Positions 54,159-63,699 of a stretch of 64,000 nucleotides of DNA are shown here, in pieces. The DNA is from Thermoleophilia bacterium. GTDB taxonomy: Bacteria; Actinomycetota; Thermoleophilia; RBG-16-64-13. The DNA is taken from assembly GCA_027493445.1 (NCBI GenBank), contig JAOSKU010000001.1, positions 4,537,373 to 4,601,372 on the forward strand, in the 5' to 3' direction. Made by a program: the position numbers and the translations under genes. The first letter of the stretch is position 1. The number at the start of each line of letters is the position of its first letter. The notes beneath the pieces were generated by a model. That model was given only the letters and a program-made list of their open reading frames with translations. It did not search any database and was not told where the DNA came from.

Positions 54159-55271
54159 ATGGCGAACACGGTCGTGGTTGTCGGGGCCGGCGAAGTGGGG
54201 CAGTGGGTCCTCGAGTTCCTCGGTAGGCGGCTCGAGGTCGACAGGATCGTACTCGCCGACGTGCGCGAAGATGTGGGCGTATACAGGAGGAACGCCGCCG
54301 GTCTATCCGCGTTGTTGGAAGGCTATTCGGACAGGTTCGACTTCAGGCGGTTGGACCTTCGAGACGTCGATGAGACCGCCCGGCTGATCGCCGAGTTGAA
54401 GCCCGAGGTGGTCTTCGCGGCGGTGACGCTCAATCCGTGGTGGGTCCTCAAGCCGGACCCGATGCCTGAGACAACTAGGCAGAAGCTGCTCAAGGCCGGC
54501 TTCGGTGTGCTGTTACCGTGGCATGTGACCCTCGTGGACTGCCTGTGCCGGGCCATGGCCAAGGCCGACACGGGGGCCCGTCTCCTGAACGCCTCCTTCC
54601 CCGACGTGGTGAACCACGTAGCGGGGAAGTGCAGCGGCTTCGTGCCCACCTGCGGCATCGGGAACCACGACTTGGTGGCCGTGGAGATCCGGAAGCGCGC
54701 GGGCGATCGATTCGGCGTTCCTCCAGACGAAGTCGTGCTCTATTTCGTTGGGTCTCACGCACTGATCGATCAAGGCGATGGCGTGCCCCATTTCGTCCGA
54801 ATCCTTGTGGGAGACAGGGACGTGACGAAGGATTGCGACGTGGCGGAGTGGATAGCGCGGCCCTTGGCGGGCTTTGGCTCAGACATCGGCCGGGAGCTCA
54901 ACCTGTACTCCACCACCGGCGCCTCCGCCGTGAAGAACATCGTCGCGATCCTTCGTGACACCAACCAGATGACCCTCGCGCCGGGGCCCAACGGGCTCAT
55001 CGGTGGGTACACCGTGCGGCTGGGTCGATACGGCGCCAAGGTCGAGCTTCCTGTGGGCCTCACCTTCGAGGAAGCCGTCGCCCTCAATGAGAAGGCCTTG
55101 GTGTGGGAGGGCATCGAGTGCGTGGAAGAGGACGGGACGGTGGTGTACACGGAGGAGACTCACTCAATCATGAAGGGCTTAGGATACGACTGCCGGCGAT
55201 TGCGCCCGGGAGATCACGAAGAGCGGGCCGTCGAGCTCGGGAAGCTCTCAAAGCGGTGGATCGAGGGCTGA
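54159..55271 (+). CDS. saccharopine dehydrogenase-like NAD(P)-dependent enzyme
   Basis: Protein of 370 aa. The N-terminal Rossmann fold has VVVVGAGEVGQWVLEFLG and an acidic ribose ligand in IVLADVRED. The C-terminal region (FPDVVNHVAGKCSGFVPTCG, GFGSDIGRELNLYSTTGASA) has the general layout of saccharopine dehydrogenase/homospermidine-synthase relatives. Such enzymes make or split secondary-amine links between amino acids. The gene follows the transporter and precedes an FAD amine oxidoreductase, so an opine-like or N-alkyl amino acid is a reasonable guess at the substrate. Confidence 0.72.
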   Translation: MANTVVVVGAGEVGQWVLEFLGRRLEVDRIVLADVREDVGVYRRNAAGLSALLEGYSDRFDFRRLDLRDVDETARLIAELKPEVVFAAVTLNPWWVLKPDPMPETTRQKLLKAGFGVLLPWHVTLVDCLCRAMAKADTGARLLNASFPDVVNHVAGKCSGFVPTCGIGNHDLVAVEIRKRAGDRFGVPPDEVVLYFVGSHALIDQGDGVPHFVRILVGDRDVTKDCDVAEWIARPLAGFGSDIGRELNLYSTTGASAVKNIVAILRDTNQMTLAPGPNGLIGGYTVRLGRYGAKVELPVGLTFEEAVALNEKALVWEGIECVEEDGTVVYTEETHSIMKGLGYDCRRLRPGDHEERAVELGKLSKRWIEG

Positions 55272-55300
55272 GATCTCGATGGGGCCGGCGGGGGTGACCG

Positions 55301-56485
55301 GTGGCCGAGACAACCGATGTGGTGATCGTTGGTGGCGGCGCGATGGGCACGAGCCTCGCGTACCACCTGCGGAAGCAGGGTGGCGAGCGCGTCGTGCTGT
55401 TGGAAAAAGCCGGGATCGGGTCCGGGGCCACGGGGCAGGCCGCGGGGATCATCCGGCACCAGTACTCCTCTCCCCTTTTGGTGAGCATCGCCGCCGAAGG
55501 CCGTCGGCGGCTTGGGGAGTTCCGGGATGAGATCGGCGAAGACATCGGATTCGTGCGGAACGGGCTCCTGCTCCTTCTCGGCGACCGGGACCGGGAGCCG
55601 GCCCTGGAGAGCGTCGCCTCTCAGCGGGTCGCGGGCGTTCGCGCATCGATAGTCGATCCGGATCGATTGTGCGATATCCACCCCCTCGGGAGGCTCGAGT
55701 CGGTGGACGTGGGGATCGCCGTCTTCGATGAAGACGCCGGCTACTGTGACCCGTACAGGGTGGCGGCTGGGTACGCAAAGCGCGCCGCCGATCTGGGCGC
55801 CGACATCCGGACGGGGGTGACGGTCACCGGCGTTCGGCTTCGTGCGGGGCGCGTGGTCGGCGTGTCGACGTCCCAGGGTGACGTCTCCGCCAGCCTGGTG
55901 GTCAACGCCGCCGGGCCTTGGGCCCGCGGCGTCAACCAGATGGCGGGCGTGGCCGTACCGCTCTCACCCATGAGTCTGCAGCACGGCGTCGTCCTGCCTG
56001 AGGGGACGGCGGCCCCCGAGTTCCCCACCATCATCGACAACACCTCGGAAGGCGACTTGTTCTTCATCAAGCCGGAGACCGGGGCCACCATGTTGATCGG
56101 GATGGACAAGGACCCGGTCGGCCCGTCTGCCGACCCCGACTCCTATTGCTTCGATCCGCCTTTGGACACCCTTTCGGAGGTGGCGTCGGCACTGTGTGCG
56201 CGCGCGCCCTTCATGCGGGGCGGGCGGTTGCGGAACGTCTTCGGTGCGTTGGACGCGCTCACGCCCGACTGGAACCCCATCCTTGGTTTCGCTGAAGGCG
56301 TCGAGGGGCTCCTGCTGGCGGTCGGTTTCAGCGGGCACGGGCTCAAGCTGGCGCCGGTGGTGGGAGAGATGCTGGCCTCTCTGGTCAGGTGCGGGCGCCT
56401 ATCCGCGGATGCCTCGGCGCAGCTCGGCCCGGCCCGGTTCGCCGACGGCGGGCACGTTGGAGGACGCGGAAGTGTGCTCGCATAG
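55301..56485 (+). CDS. FAD-dependent amine/amino-acid oxidoreductase (DAO family)
   Basis: Protein of 394 aa with a GTG start. FAD-binding GGGAMGTSLAYHLRKQGG, GSGATGQAAGIIRHQYSS (flavin-loop), VVNAAGPWARGVNQMAG and the C-terminal LLLAVGFSGHGLKLAPVVGE. It resembles sarcosine/dimethylglycine/glycine oxidases and dehydrogenases. The etfB and etfA genes directly downstream suggest that electrons go to ETF rather than to O2. Confidence 0.88.
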   Translation: MAETTDVVIVGGGAMGTSLAYHLRKQGGERVVLLEKAGIGSGATGQAAGIIRHQYSSPLLVSIAAEGRRRLGEFRDEIGEDIGFVRNGLLLLLGDRDREPALESVASQRVAGVRASIVDPDRLCDIHPLGRLESVDVGIAVFDEDAGYCDPYRVAAGYAKRAADLGADIRTGVTVTGVRLRAGRVVGVSTSQGDVSASLVVNAAGPWARGVNQMAGVAVPLSPMSLQHGVVLPEGTAAPEFPTIIDNTSEGDLFFIKPETGATMLIGMDKDPVGPSADPDSYCFDPPLDTLSEVASALCARAPFMRGGRLRNVFGALDALTPDWNPILGFAEGVEGLLLAVGFSGHGLKLAPVVGEMLASLVRCGRLSADASAQLGPARFADGGHVGGRGSVLA

Positions 56486-56513
56486 CCCCGAGCCGGCGGG
56501 TCCGTCCGGCGTC

Positions 56514-57317
56514 GTGCGGGTCGTCGTTCTCGTGAAACAGGTGCCCGCTGTCACTCAGGTGTCGGTCGACGAGGTCACCGGCAACCTGCTGCGCGCAGGT
56601 GTTCGGAGCGTTATGAACCCATACGACCTGTTCGCACTCGAAGCGGCGTTGCGGCTGCGTGATTCTGAAGTGGCGCGCGTCACGGCGGTATCCATGGGGC
56701 CGCCGAAGGCCCGAGAGGTTCTCAAGTACGCGCTGGCCCTCGGGGTGGACGACGCGGTGCTCCTCACCGACCAAGCGTTCGCGGGGTCGGACACCTGGGC
56801 CACGTCGGCCGTTCTCCAGGCGGCCGTTCGCCGGTTGGGCCCGGAGGTGATCCTCTGCGGTCGGCAGGCCATCGATGGGGACACGGGTCAGGTGCCCCTT
56901 GAGTTGGCCGTGCGGCTGAGCGTGCCCTGCGTGACCCGGGTGTTGGCCATCGAGGCGGTGGACCGCGAGACCGTCGTGGTTCGGCGGCGTGTGGAGGGCT
57001 TCGAAGAGGTGGTGGAGAGCGTGGTGCCCGCGGTCCTGACCGTGGAAGAGAAGTCGTGCACTCCTCGCCTGCCGACTCTGGAGGGCATCAGCGTTGTCGG
57101 CGGCCGGCGGCCGGTGGTATTCGGTGCGCGCGAGTTGGGCCTCGACCCAGCGGACGTGGGGTCGCTCGGCTCTCCCACCCGGGTGGTCTCGGTACGGCCA
57201 GCACTTCCCGCGGGTGGAGGGATCATCCTGGAAGGATCCCCGGAGACACAGGTGAGGGAGCTGGTGCGACGTTTGAACGACGCCGGCTGCTTCGCCCCGC
57301 ATCCCGGGGAGGCTTGA
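56514..57317 (+). CDS. etfB: electron transfer flavoprotein beta subunit
   Basis: Protein of 267 aa with a GTG start at 56514. Landmarks are VVVLVKQVPAVTQVSVD, NPYDLFALEAALRL, ILCGRQAIDGDTGQVPLELA and the C-terminal anchor. It binds AMP or, in bifurcating ETFs, FAD. It forms the ETF heterodimer with the next gene, 1 bp away, and accepts electrons from the FAD enzyme upstream. Confidence 0.93.
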   Translation: MRVVVLVKQVPAVTQVSVDEVTGNLLRAGVRSVMNPYDLFALEAALRLRDSEVARVTAVSMGPPKAREVLKYALALGVDDAVLLTDQAFAGSDTWATSAVLQAAVRRLGPEVILCGRQAIDGDTGQVPLELAVRLSVPCVTRVLAIEAVDRETVVVRRRVEGFEEVVESVVPAVLTVEEKSCTPRLPTLEGISVVGGRRPVVFGARELGLDPADVGSLGSPTRVVSVRPALPAGGGIILEGSPETQVRELVRRLNDAGCFAPHPGEA

Positions 57318-57318
57318 C

Positions 57319-58546
57319 GTGGCCCGCGTGTTCGTCGAACAGTCCGCTTGCGATGGTTGCGGGGCGTGCGTGGCGGTGTGCTCGTTCGATGCGATCTCTG
57401 TTGAGCACGGCCACGCGATCGTGGACGCGGCGGAGTGTACGGGTTGCTCCGCCTGCCTGGGTGAATGTCCCGCCGGCGCGATCAGTCAAGAGGAAGAGAT
57501 GTTTGTCAGGCCGGGGTGGGAGCGGCCTGCGCACGGGTTCTGGGTCTTGGCGGAGACGGTGGACGGCTCGGTCACCGGCGCGACCCTCGAGTTGCTCACC
57601 ATCGCCCGCCGGCTGTGCGACGATCCGGTCAACGATGTCTGCGCGGTGCTCGTTGGGGAGGAGAACGCATCCTTGGCTGAGCTGCTGGGGGTTCGGCGCG
57701 GGTAGGGTGTTCGTCGTGGGTGTCGACCGTGGGGCGGAGTCCGACGAGAGCTCGGTGGCCGCCGCGGTCGCCTGTCTCGCGCGCGACCGCGCTCCGGCCG
57801 TCCTTCTCGTGGGAGGCACCGAGTTCGGGCGGACCGTGGCTCCCCGGATCGCCGCCCTTCTCGGCACCGGCCTGACGGCCGACTGCACCGCCCTGGAGAT
57901 CGATCCGACGTCCCACCTGCTCCACCAGATCCGCCCGGCGTTCGGAGGCGACGTCCTGGCGCGCGTCATCTGTCCCCGCCACCGCCCGCAGATGGCCACG
58001 GTGAGGCCTGGGGTGTTCAAGGCGGTGCCCGCCCCGCACGCGCAGCCGCCGGAGGTGACACGGTTCTCCTCCGGGGTGGGTCCAGACGCGCGGCTGCGCA
58101 GTCTCGAGCGGCGGCGCCTCGGGTTGTGCGCTCCTGGGCTGGAGGACGCGGATATCATCGTAGCGGGAGGCATGGGCCTTGGCTCGGCCGGCGGGTTCCA
58201 TCTCGTCGAGCGGCTGGCGGAATCCCTCGGCGGGGCGGTCGCCTGCTCTCGGGCCGTGGTCGAGGCGGGCTGGGCTCCACCCGAGTGGCAGGTGGGGCAG
58301 ACTGGGGTATGCGTGTCGCCGCGGCTGTACGTCGCTCTCGGGATCAGCGGCGCCGTGCAGCACTGCGTGGGCATGCAGGGCTCCGACTTCATCGTGGCCA
58401 TCAACGAGGATCCCTCGGCCCGGATGCTGCAGGTGGCCGATGTGGGCATCGTGGGCCGGGTGGAAGAGGTCGTGCCGGAGTTGATCCGGGCGATCGAAGG
58501 GGGAGCCCTCGGAGGAGGGCGGCCTGAAACGGTATGTCGAGCGTGA
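57319..58546 (+). CDS. etfA: ETF alpha subunit with N-terminal 2[4Fe-4S] domain, one frameshift
   Basis: The N-terminal ferredoxin domain has CDGCGACVAVCSFDAI and CTGCSACLGECPAGAI, followed by the start of the ETF alpha domain (GFWVLAETVDGSV). At the G run 57687-57691 the frame shifts, then reads GAGRVFVVGVDRGAESDESS, and the FAD domain VAGGMGLGSAGGFHLVE, VGQTGVCVSPRLYVALGISG, ending at 58546. The repaired length is about 408 aa. ETF alpha with a ferredoxin domain is known in anaerobes and suggests electron exchange with ferredoxin. Confidence 0.88.
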
Positions 58547-58596
58547 GGTCATGGGCCCAGTGGCCCGCCGGCGGGCCGGGCCCTTCGGCCCACAGA

Positions 58597-58653
58597 TCAG
58601 ATCACCAGCTCCTTGTACATGACGAAGGCATCCACGAATCCGAGCCCGGAACC
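58597..58653 (-). pseudogene. C-terminal remnant of an unknown gene cut by the IS
   Basis: The minus-strand frame ends GLGFVDAFVMYKELVI and a TGA at 58597-58599; upstream it runs straight into the IS end. Only ~19 codons remain, too few to name the gene. Confidence 0.35.
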
Positions 58654-59292
58654 TGTCAGCCCCAATGAGACACTCAGCCTCAGCAATTAGTGTGCCACCT
58701 CCTCGGTCGCGGGCTTATTGATCCAGGCGGCCCCCGGGAGGTCCGGCGGCCGGGGGGCGAAGCGGACGAAGCGCTCCGGGGTGCGCCCATAGGCTTCTTG
58801 GAGGACCCGGGCCCGCTCTTGGTGGATCTGCGGGGCGCGCCCATAGTGGACGGCGTGCGGGGTCATGAGGCCGATGCCGCCATGGCGGTGGGCCTGGTTG
58901 TACCAGCCGAAGAACTCCCGGCAGAAGAGCCGGGCCTCCTCGATCGAGGGGAACCTGTCCGGAAAGCCCGGCCGGTATTTCAGCGTCTTGAACTGAGCTT
59001 CGGAGTAGGGGTTGTCCGTAGAGGTATAGGGCCGGTTGTGCGTTCGGGTGATGCCGAGGTCCGAAAGTAAGAAGGCCACCGGTTTGGAGGTCATGGAACT
59101 GCCGCGGTCGGCATGCACGGTCAAGGTGCCCGGGGTGACCCCCTGCTGTTCGGCCGCCTGGGCAAGCAGGGCTTTCGCGATCTCTCCCGATTCTCTATGC
59201 TGCACTGTCCAGCCTACGGCGTAGCGGCTGTAGAGGTCGAGGATCACGTAGAGGTAGAAGTAGGTCCACTTCGCCGGGCCTTTGAGCTTGGT
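58654..59292 (-). mobile_element. 3' part of an IS3-like insertion sequence
   Basis: The outer end is read at TGTCAGCCCCAATGAGACA (58654-58672). The element contains the transposase 3' exon and is cut at 59292 by a group II intron. The other end is not in the window. The end position is inferred from sequence style and from the break in the neighbouring ORF. Confidence 0.5.
58687..59292 (-). pseudogene. IS3-like transposase, C-terminal catalytic part
   Basis: A DDE integrase core: KLKGPAKWTYFYLYVILDLY (first Asp), VHADRGSSMTSKPVAFLL (second Asp) and PYSEAQFKTLKYRPGFP (Glu), then a YNQAHRHGGIGLMTPHAVHY tail. The N-terminal part, including the HTH, is missing because the gene is interrupted by the intron whose 3' end abuts codon Thr of TKLKG. 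Confidence 0.8.
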
Positions 59293-60590
59293 GTAGGGTC
59301 GGACCGAGGCGCGGTGCCGAGGTTTCCCCGCGGTCCGTCTCCTCGGCCCGCCCTCCGAACCGGACATGCACGTCTCCACGCATCCGGCTCTCCACGAGTT
59401 CATGCCGTGCTCACCCACGGTGTCTGGATGCAGGCGCCCCGGTAGCGGTAGCGCTCAATGGCTACCTTGTTGGGACGAAACATCTTGACGGCGCCGTCGC
59501 GTATCTGCCAGTTGGGCAAGTAGCGGCGGCTGAGAGTGCCCCAGTGCAGCCCGTGATGCCGCTTGCGCAACCAGGTAACCACCCGCCACCACGCAAAGTG
59601 GTCCAGGTAGCTGAAAGTGCGCGAGCTGACCCCGTGGCGGAAGTAGGTGCACCAGCCCCGCAGCACTGGGTTTAAGTAGCGCAGCAGGGCGGCGAGCGTT
59701 CGATGCTTCTTGCGACGAGTGAGCGAGCGCACCTTCGCCATCACCGAGGCGAGCGCCTTCTTGGATGGGTAGGTGTAGACGGCCCGCTTACCGGCCCAAC
59801 CGCGCTTTCGGCGCCGCTGAATGCGGTAACGCAGGAAGTCAAACCCCTCGTCGATATGGCAGACCCTCGTCTTCTCGGCCGACAGGCGCAGGCCCACGGG
59901 CGCGAGCAGCGCGCTGACCTCGTCCCGGAGCGCTTCTGCATCACCGCGTGAGCCTCCGACCATGACCACAAAATCGTCCACATAGCGGACGAGGCGGCAG
60001 GCCGGGACCCCTTGGCGGCGCCGCTTGGCCCGGGTCCAGTACGGGCCGAGGGCTTCCCACTTGCGCGTGAAGTGCTCGTCCAGTACGGACAGGGCAATGT
60101 TCGCCAGCAAGGGCGAGAGGATCTGACCTTGAGGAGTGCCGGTGATCGTGTCCCGACTCACGCCATCCTCAGAGAGGATGCCAGCGGCCAGGAAGGCTTT
60201 CACCAACGCCAGCACGCGCTTGTCCTTGACGCGTACCCGCACGCGGTCCATGAGACCTCGGTGCGAGATTTCGTCAAAGCAGTCCGCAATATCTGCCTCG
60301 AACACCCACTCGTAATTACGGGTGGGGGACCCGAGGTAGTGTATCTCGGCGATGGCATCCTGAGCCCGGCGCTTGGGGCGGAAGCCGTAGGAGCACGGCT
60401 TAAAGTCCGCCTCGAAGATGGGCTCGAGCACCAGCTTCAACACCGCTTGCACAGCCCGATCGCTAGCGGTCGCGATCCCCAGACGCCGGACCTTGCCGTT
60501 CGCCTTGGGGATGAGCTTCTCGCGTACCCGATCCGGGGTAAACCGGCGAGCCTTGAGACAAGGCTTGCGCATCTGACTGCTCCTTGTTTA
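59293..60590 (-). mobile_element. 3' part of a second group II intron
   Basis: Domain V lies at about 59353-59392 (minus strand AGCCGGATGCGTGG ... GCATGTCCGGTTCGG). A domain VI hairpin is at 59301-59352, and the 3' end is CCGACCCTAC (59302-59293), exactly where the transposase reading frame resumes. The 5' half, including domain I, is absent; the element stops at the recombinase gene near 60590. Confidence 0.7.
59400..60572 (-). CDS. ltrA: group II intron reverse transcriptase/maturase, N-terminally truncated
   Basis: About 390 aa. It has LIPKANGKVRRLGIATASDR, YGFRPKRRAQDAI, the catalytic EADIADCFDEI, GTPQGQILSPLLANIAL and the active-site box RYVDDFVVMV, then the maturase domain (NPVLRGWCTYFRHG). 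Relatives have some 60-80 more residues before LKARRFTPD. The only ATG (60572) lies right after the recombinase stop, so the N-terminus was lost in that insertion. It belongs to a different lineage from the intron at 7849 (YVDD against YGDD). Confidence 0.85.
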   Translation of the reverse strand: MRKPCLKARRFTPDRVREKLIPKANGKVRRLGIATASDRAVQAVLKLVLEPIFEADFKPCSYGFRPKRRAQDAIAEIHYLGSPTRNYEWVFEADIADCFDEISHRGLMDRVRVRVKDKRVLALVKAFLAAGILSEDGVSRDTITGTPQGQILSPLLANIALSVLDEHFTRKWEALGPYWTRAKRRRQGVPACRLVRYVDDFVVMVGGSRGDAEALRDEVSALLAPVGLRLSAEKTRVCHIDEGFDFLRYRIQRRRKRGWAGKRAVYTYPSKKALASVMAKVRSLTRRKKHRTLAALLRYLNPVLRGWCTYFRHGVSSRTFSYLDHFAWWRVVTWLRKRHHGLHWGTLSRRYLPNWQIRDGAVKMFRPNKVAIERYRYRGACIQTPWVSTA

Positions 60591-62764
60591 GTTGATCGAG
60601 CACGAATCCCTGGCCATTTGCGTGCCGGCGTTCTTTCGGGCTGCCTGTCTGGCCGCTCGCTTGCGGCTATTGTAGGCGGCCAGGCAGCAGCGCTGGCTGC
60701 ACCACTTCTTCCCGCGCCGCAAGAGTGGCTTCGCCGGTATGGGGCCACCGCACCATTGGCAGGACTGCTCGAGCGTTGTCGGCCGCACGTAGAGCCGCTG
60801 CCCCTTGTCATTGTAGACCTCCGAGTCGATGTGCCCTCTCCGGGCCCAGACCTTCACCGTGCCGGGGGCGGCACCGAGGAGCTCCGAGACCTCCTCGAGC
60901 GTGATGAGTCCTCGCCGGCGCAGGCGAGTGTAGCGGTCCGTAAGGCCGTAGGTAAGCCGCAGGGTGCGGACGATGCCCAGGCTGAACCGTTCGGCCACCC
61001 CCGGGAGAAACCCACGGCCGTTTAAGATGTCGGCAATCTCGGCGTCGGTATGTTCCTCGAGCAGGCGGTCGACCTCGGCCACCACGGCCGCATCCACCTT
61101 CCGCAGCTGAGCGGCGTTTAAGGGGAGGGGCAGGTGCAGGCTGCGGGTGGCCCCGCCGCGAAAGCGCACCTGAGCCACCACCTCGGCTGTGCGTGAGAGG
61201 GTGACGTCTTCCAAGATGAGGCGCAGCATGCGCTTGCGCTCGCGCTGCGGGACGGCCGGGTCGCGCCAGAGGCGGGCAAAATCGGTGGCCAGTGCGAGGA
61301 TCTCGTCCCGCTGCTTCTCGGTAAGTCCCTGGCCCTCGGTTTCCCGCCGCTGCTCGTAGTCCGCTTGGGCTTCAGCCAAGGCGCGCAGCTTATGGTTCCA
61401 GTCCGCCTCCAGGAGTCGGCCACCAGCCGGTTGTCGGGATTGACCAGAAGGTAGCGGCGCTGAGCGAGCTCCGGACTCGTAGCGCGCTCGTTCCACCTGC
61501 TTTAGGCGTAAGGTGTCGGCCTCCTTGGCGCGGGCCTCAAGCTCCTCTTGCACCGCCAGGGCGACCTCCAGCGCAAGGGGCGTCACCGCCTCCACCAGGA
61601 GCTCACCCACGGCCCGGTCGATCTCGGCGCCCACCAGGCGCTGGCAGAGGGGCTCACCCCGCTCGATCCCCGCCCGCTGGCAGACGTACTCAGGCACGAG
61701 CTCTTTATGACGGACGTAGTAGCGGACGGTCATGCGCTCCCCGCAGCGCCCGCAGACGGCCAGGCCTTGGAGGAGGGCCGGGCCTTCGCGCGGCGGGCTC
61801 TTGCGTCGCTCGGCCCCGTTTGCCTGCGCGTTTTCGCGCAGCCGGGCCAGGTTCTGCTCGTACTCCTCCCAGGTGAGGTAGCCGGGGTGGGCATGAAGGA
61901 TCACCGTATGCCACTCTTCGCGTGGCAGTAGGCGGCGGCGCTCTTTCCCGCCGGGGAGCCTGCGGGTCTGGCTGCGGCCGTAGACGAAGGCTCCTGTGTA
62001 GCGGGGGTTCTTGAGCACCCGCAGGGCGCGGCTGTGGACGAGCGGTCCCCAGGCGAGCTCGCCCTTGTGTGGTCCAGTGGTCAGCCGGCGGGGGAAGAGA
62101 AGACCCTCTTCGCGAAAAGTGCGCACGGTGCCGGTGGCCGAACCGGTGCGCCGAAAGGTTAAAAAGAAAGTACGCACCGCCTGCTGCACCTCAAGATCGG
62201 GGTCGAGGACCACCCGGCCGGCGGGGTCATAGAGGAGGCCCACGGGCAGCTTGAGCCCAAGCTCACCCCGGGCGGCCTTGGCGCGCTGGCCCCCGAGGAG
62301 GCGGGCGCGCAGGATATGGAGCTCGGCTTCTGACATGGTGCCCTTGAGCCCCAAGAGCAGCCGATCGTTGAAGTGGGCCGGGTCATAGAGGCCGTCCTCG
62401 TCCAGGATGAGGGTATCTGAAAGGGCGCAGATCTCGAGCAGGCGGTGCCAGTCCGCCGAGCTGCGGGCCAGGCGGGAGACCTCAAGCCGAGGACCACCCC
62501 CACCTCGCCCAGACCGACGGCGGCCACCAGCTGCTGGAAGCCCTCCCGGTCGCTGTCCGCCCCGGAGAGACCGAGATCGCGATCGATGACCACGATGCGC
62601 TCGGGCGGCCAGCCCAAGACGACGGCCCGTTCGCGCAGGGCGTACTGGCGCTTGGTGCTCTCGGTGTTCTCAAGGACCTGGCGGAGCGTGCTCTGGCGGA
62701 CATAGAGGTAGGCCAGGCGTTTGAGGTGGCTGGCGGTCACTTTCAGATGCTGCTCGGGGTTCAC
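60588..62764 (-). CDS. large serine recombinase with C-terminal HTH and zinc ribbon, one frameshift
   Basis: The GTG start at 62764 gives LAYLYVRQSTLRQVLENTES (catalytic Ser). The frame shifts near 62483 (one C missing on the plus strand) and continues EVSRLARSSADWHRLLEICA, LLLGLKGTMSEAELHILRAR. A recombinase domain (LGLKLPVGLLYDPAGRVVLD), a zinc-binding CGRCGERMTVRYYV and a coiled coil follow. The C-terminus adds a MerR-like HTH (LITLEEVSELLGAAPGTVKV) and a Cys-rich ribbon (CQWCGG, CSQRCCLAAYNSRKRA), unusual for the family. The total is about 725 aa. It probably moves this cassette. Confidence 0.85.
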
Positions 62765-63033
62765 AGGGGGCACCTCCTCTGACTCGAAAGGGCCATCCCG
62801 GCGAGCAGCCGCACGAGCTCGGCGCTCCCGGCGGTGAGGGCGCAGATCTCGCCGCCGCCGGGCCGTGGGCTCGCCACCGGCCTCGGTCGCTCCCTGGGAG
62901 GGCAAGCCGACATCCAGCTCGCCAGGCCGCCGCGCACAAAGACGGCTAGGCCGCGCGGGGTGAGAGGGGGAGCTCGCCGAGCGCCTGGGCCCAGGGCCTC
63001 GTAGCCCTCGAAGCTCGGCCGCCGGGGCCGTCG
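62761..63033 (-). CDS. small ORF between the HTH gene and the recombinase
   Basis: An open frame ending at 62761 (GTGA overlap with the recombinase start) reads EGYEALGPGARRAPPLTPRG, LAVFVRGGLASWM and ends SAELVRLLAGMALSSQRRCP. No start codon is clear, and a frameshift near 63010 may join it to an upstream frame. The overlap and position suggest a real accessory gene of the recombinase cassette. Confidence 0.4.
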   Translation of the reverse strand, partial: RRPRRPSFEGYEALGPGARRAPPLTPRGLAVFVRGGLASWMSACPPRERPRPVASPRPGGGEICALTAGSAELVRLLAGMALSSQRRCPL

Positions 63034-63550
63034 TCTTCAGGGCGTCCCAGGAGCCCCCTTTTTTCCGCCGTCTCTTCAGGGCCCGCTCGACGCTGCGGGG
63101 ATGAACCGAAAGACCGAGCCGCTCCTCGAGCAGTCGGACCAGGGCGGCGCTCGGGAGGGAGGGCTCTTCGGCCAGGGCCTCTTCCAGGAGATCGAGCACC
63201 GTCTCGGAGAGCTTGTGGGCCCGCTTGGGTCCGGGTCGCTCGGGCAGAAGACCGGGCAGACCCTCTTCCTGAAAGGCGGCCTGGGCCTGGTAGAAGGAAG
63301 GCCGCGAGAAACCAAACGCGGCCGACGCTTCGCTCACCGGCTGGCCGTCCTCGCGTACCCGCCGGAGCATCTCGTACTTCACCTGCACGGATCGCTCCGA
63401 TCGAAGAAGGCGTTCTCGCCTAAGAAGGCGGGATCGCGGACCCGCTGGGGGCGGGGATTCAGGGCATGGTGACGGCGAAGGGCGGCGCGCTTCTCGGCGG
63501 GGGCGTCGGGCGGTATCAAGGCCAGCCTCCTCTGCTTGTGTTATGTACAT
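63014..63550 (-). CDS. helix-turn-helix protein of the recombinase cassette
   Basis: From MYITQAEEAGLDTARR (63550), a basic Pro-rich N-terminus is followed by an HTH, QVKYEMLRRVREDGQPVSEA plus FGFSRPSFYQAQAAF, and a second helical domain ending SVHPRSVERALKRRRKKGG. The layout is like the DNA-binding half of some transposases, without a catalytic domain. No stop is found before the frame enters the next gene, so the true 3' end (~63014) is approximate. Confidence 0.6.
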
Positions 63551-63699
63551 TATGCCACATAACTCCCCTATGTCAAGTCCAATACGTGCCTCACATGGCT
63601 GCTTATCCCGCTCTTTGAGCGCAGATCAACGGCGGCCCTCGGTGGCCGCCTAGGCCTCAGGCCAGCAAAATCCCCCTAACACGTGCGGCATAATTCACC

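Noticed and set aside
38272..63607. The 14-mer TCACATGGCTGCTT occurs both at the break of the dnaE fragment (38272) and beside the recombinase cassette (63591).
   Set aside because: Several 14-base coincidences are expected by chance in 64 kb, and the flanks do not align.
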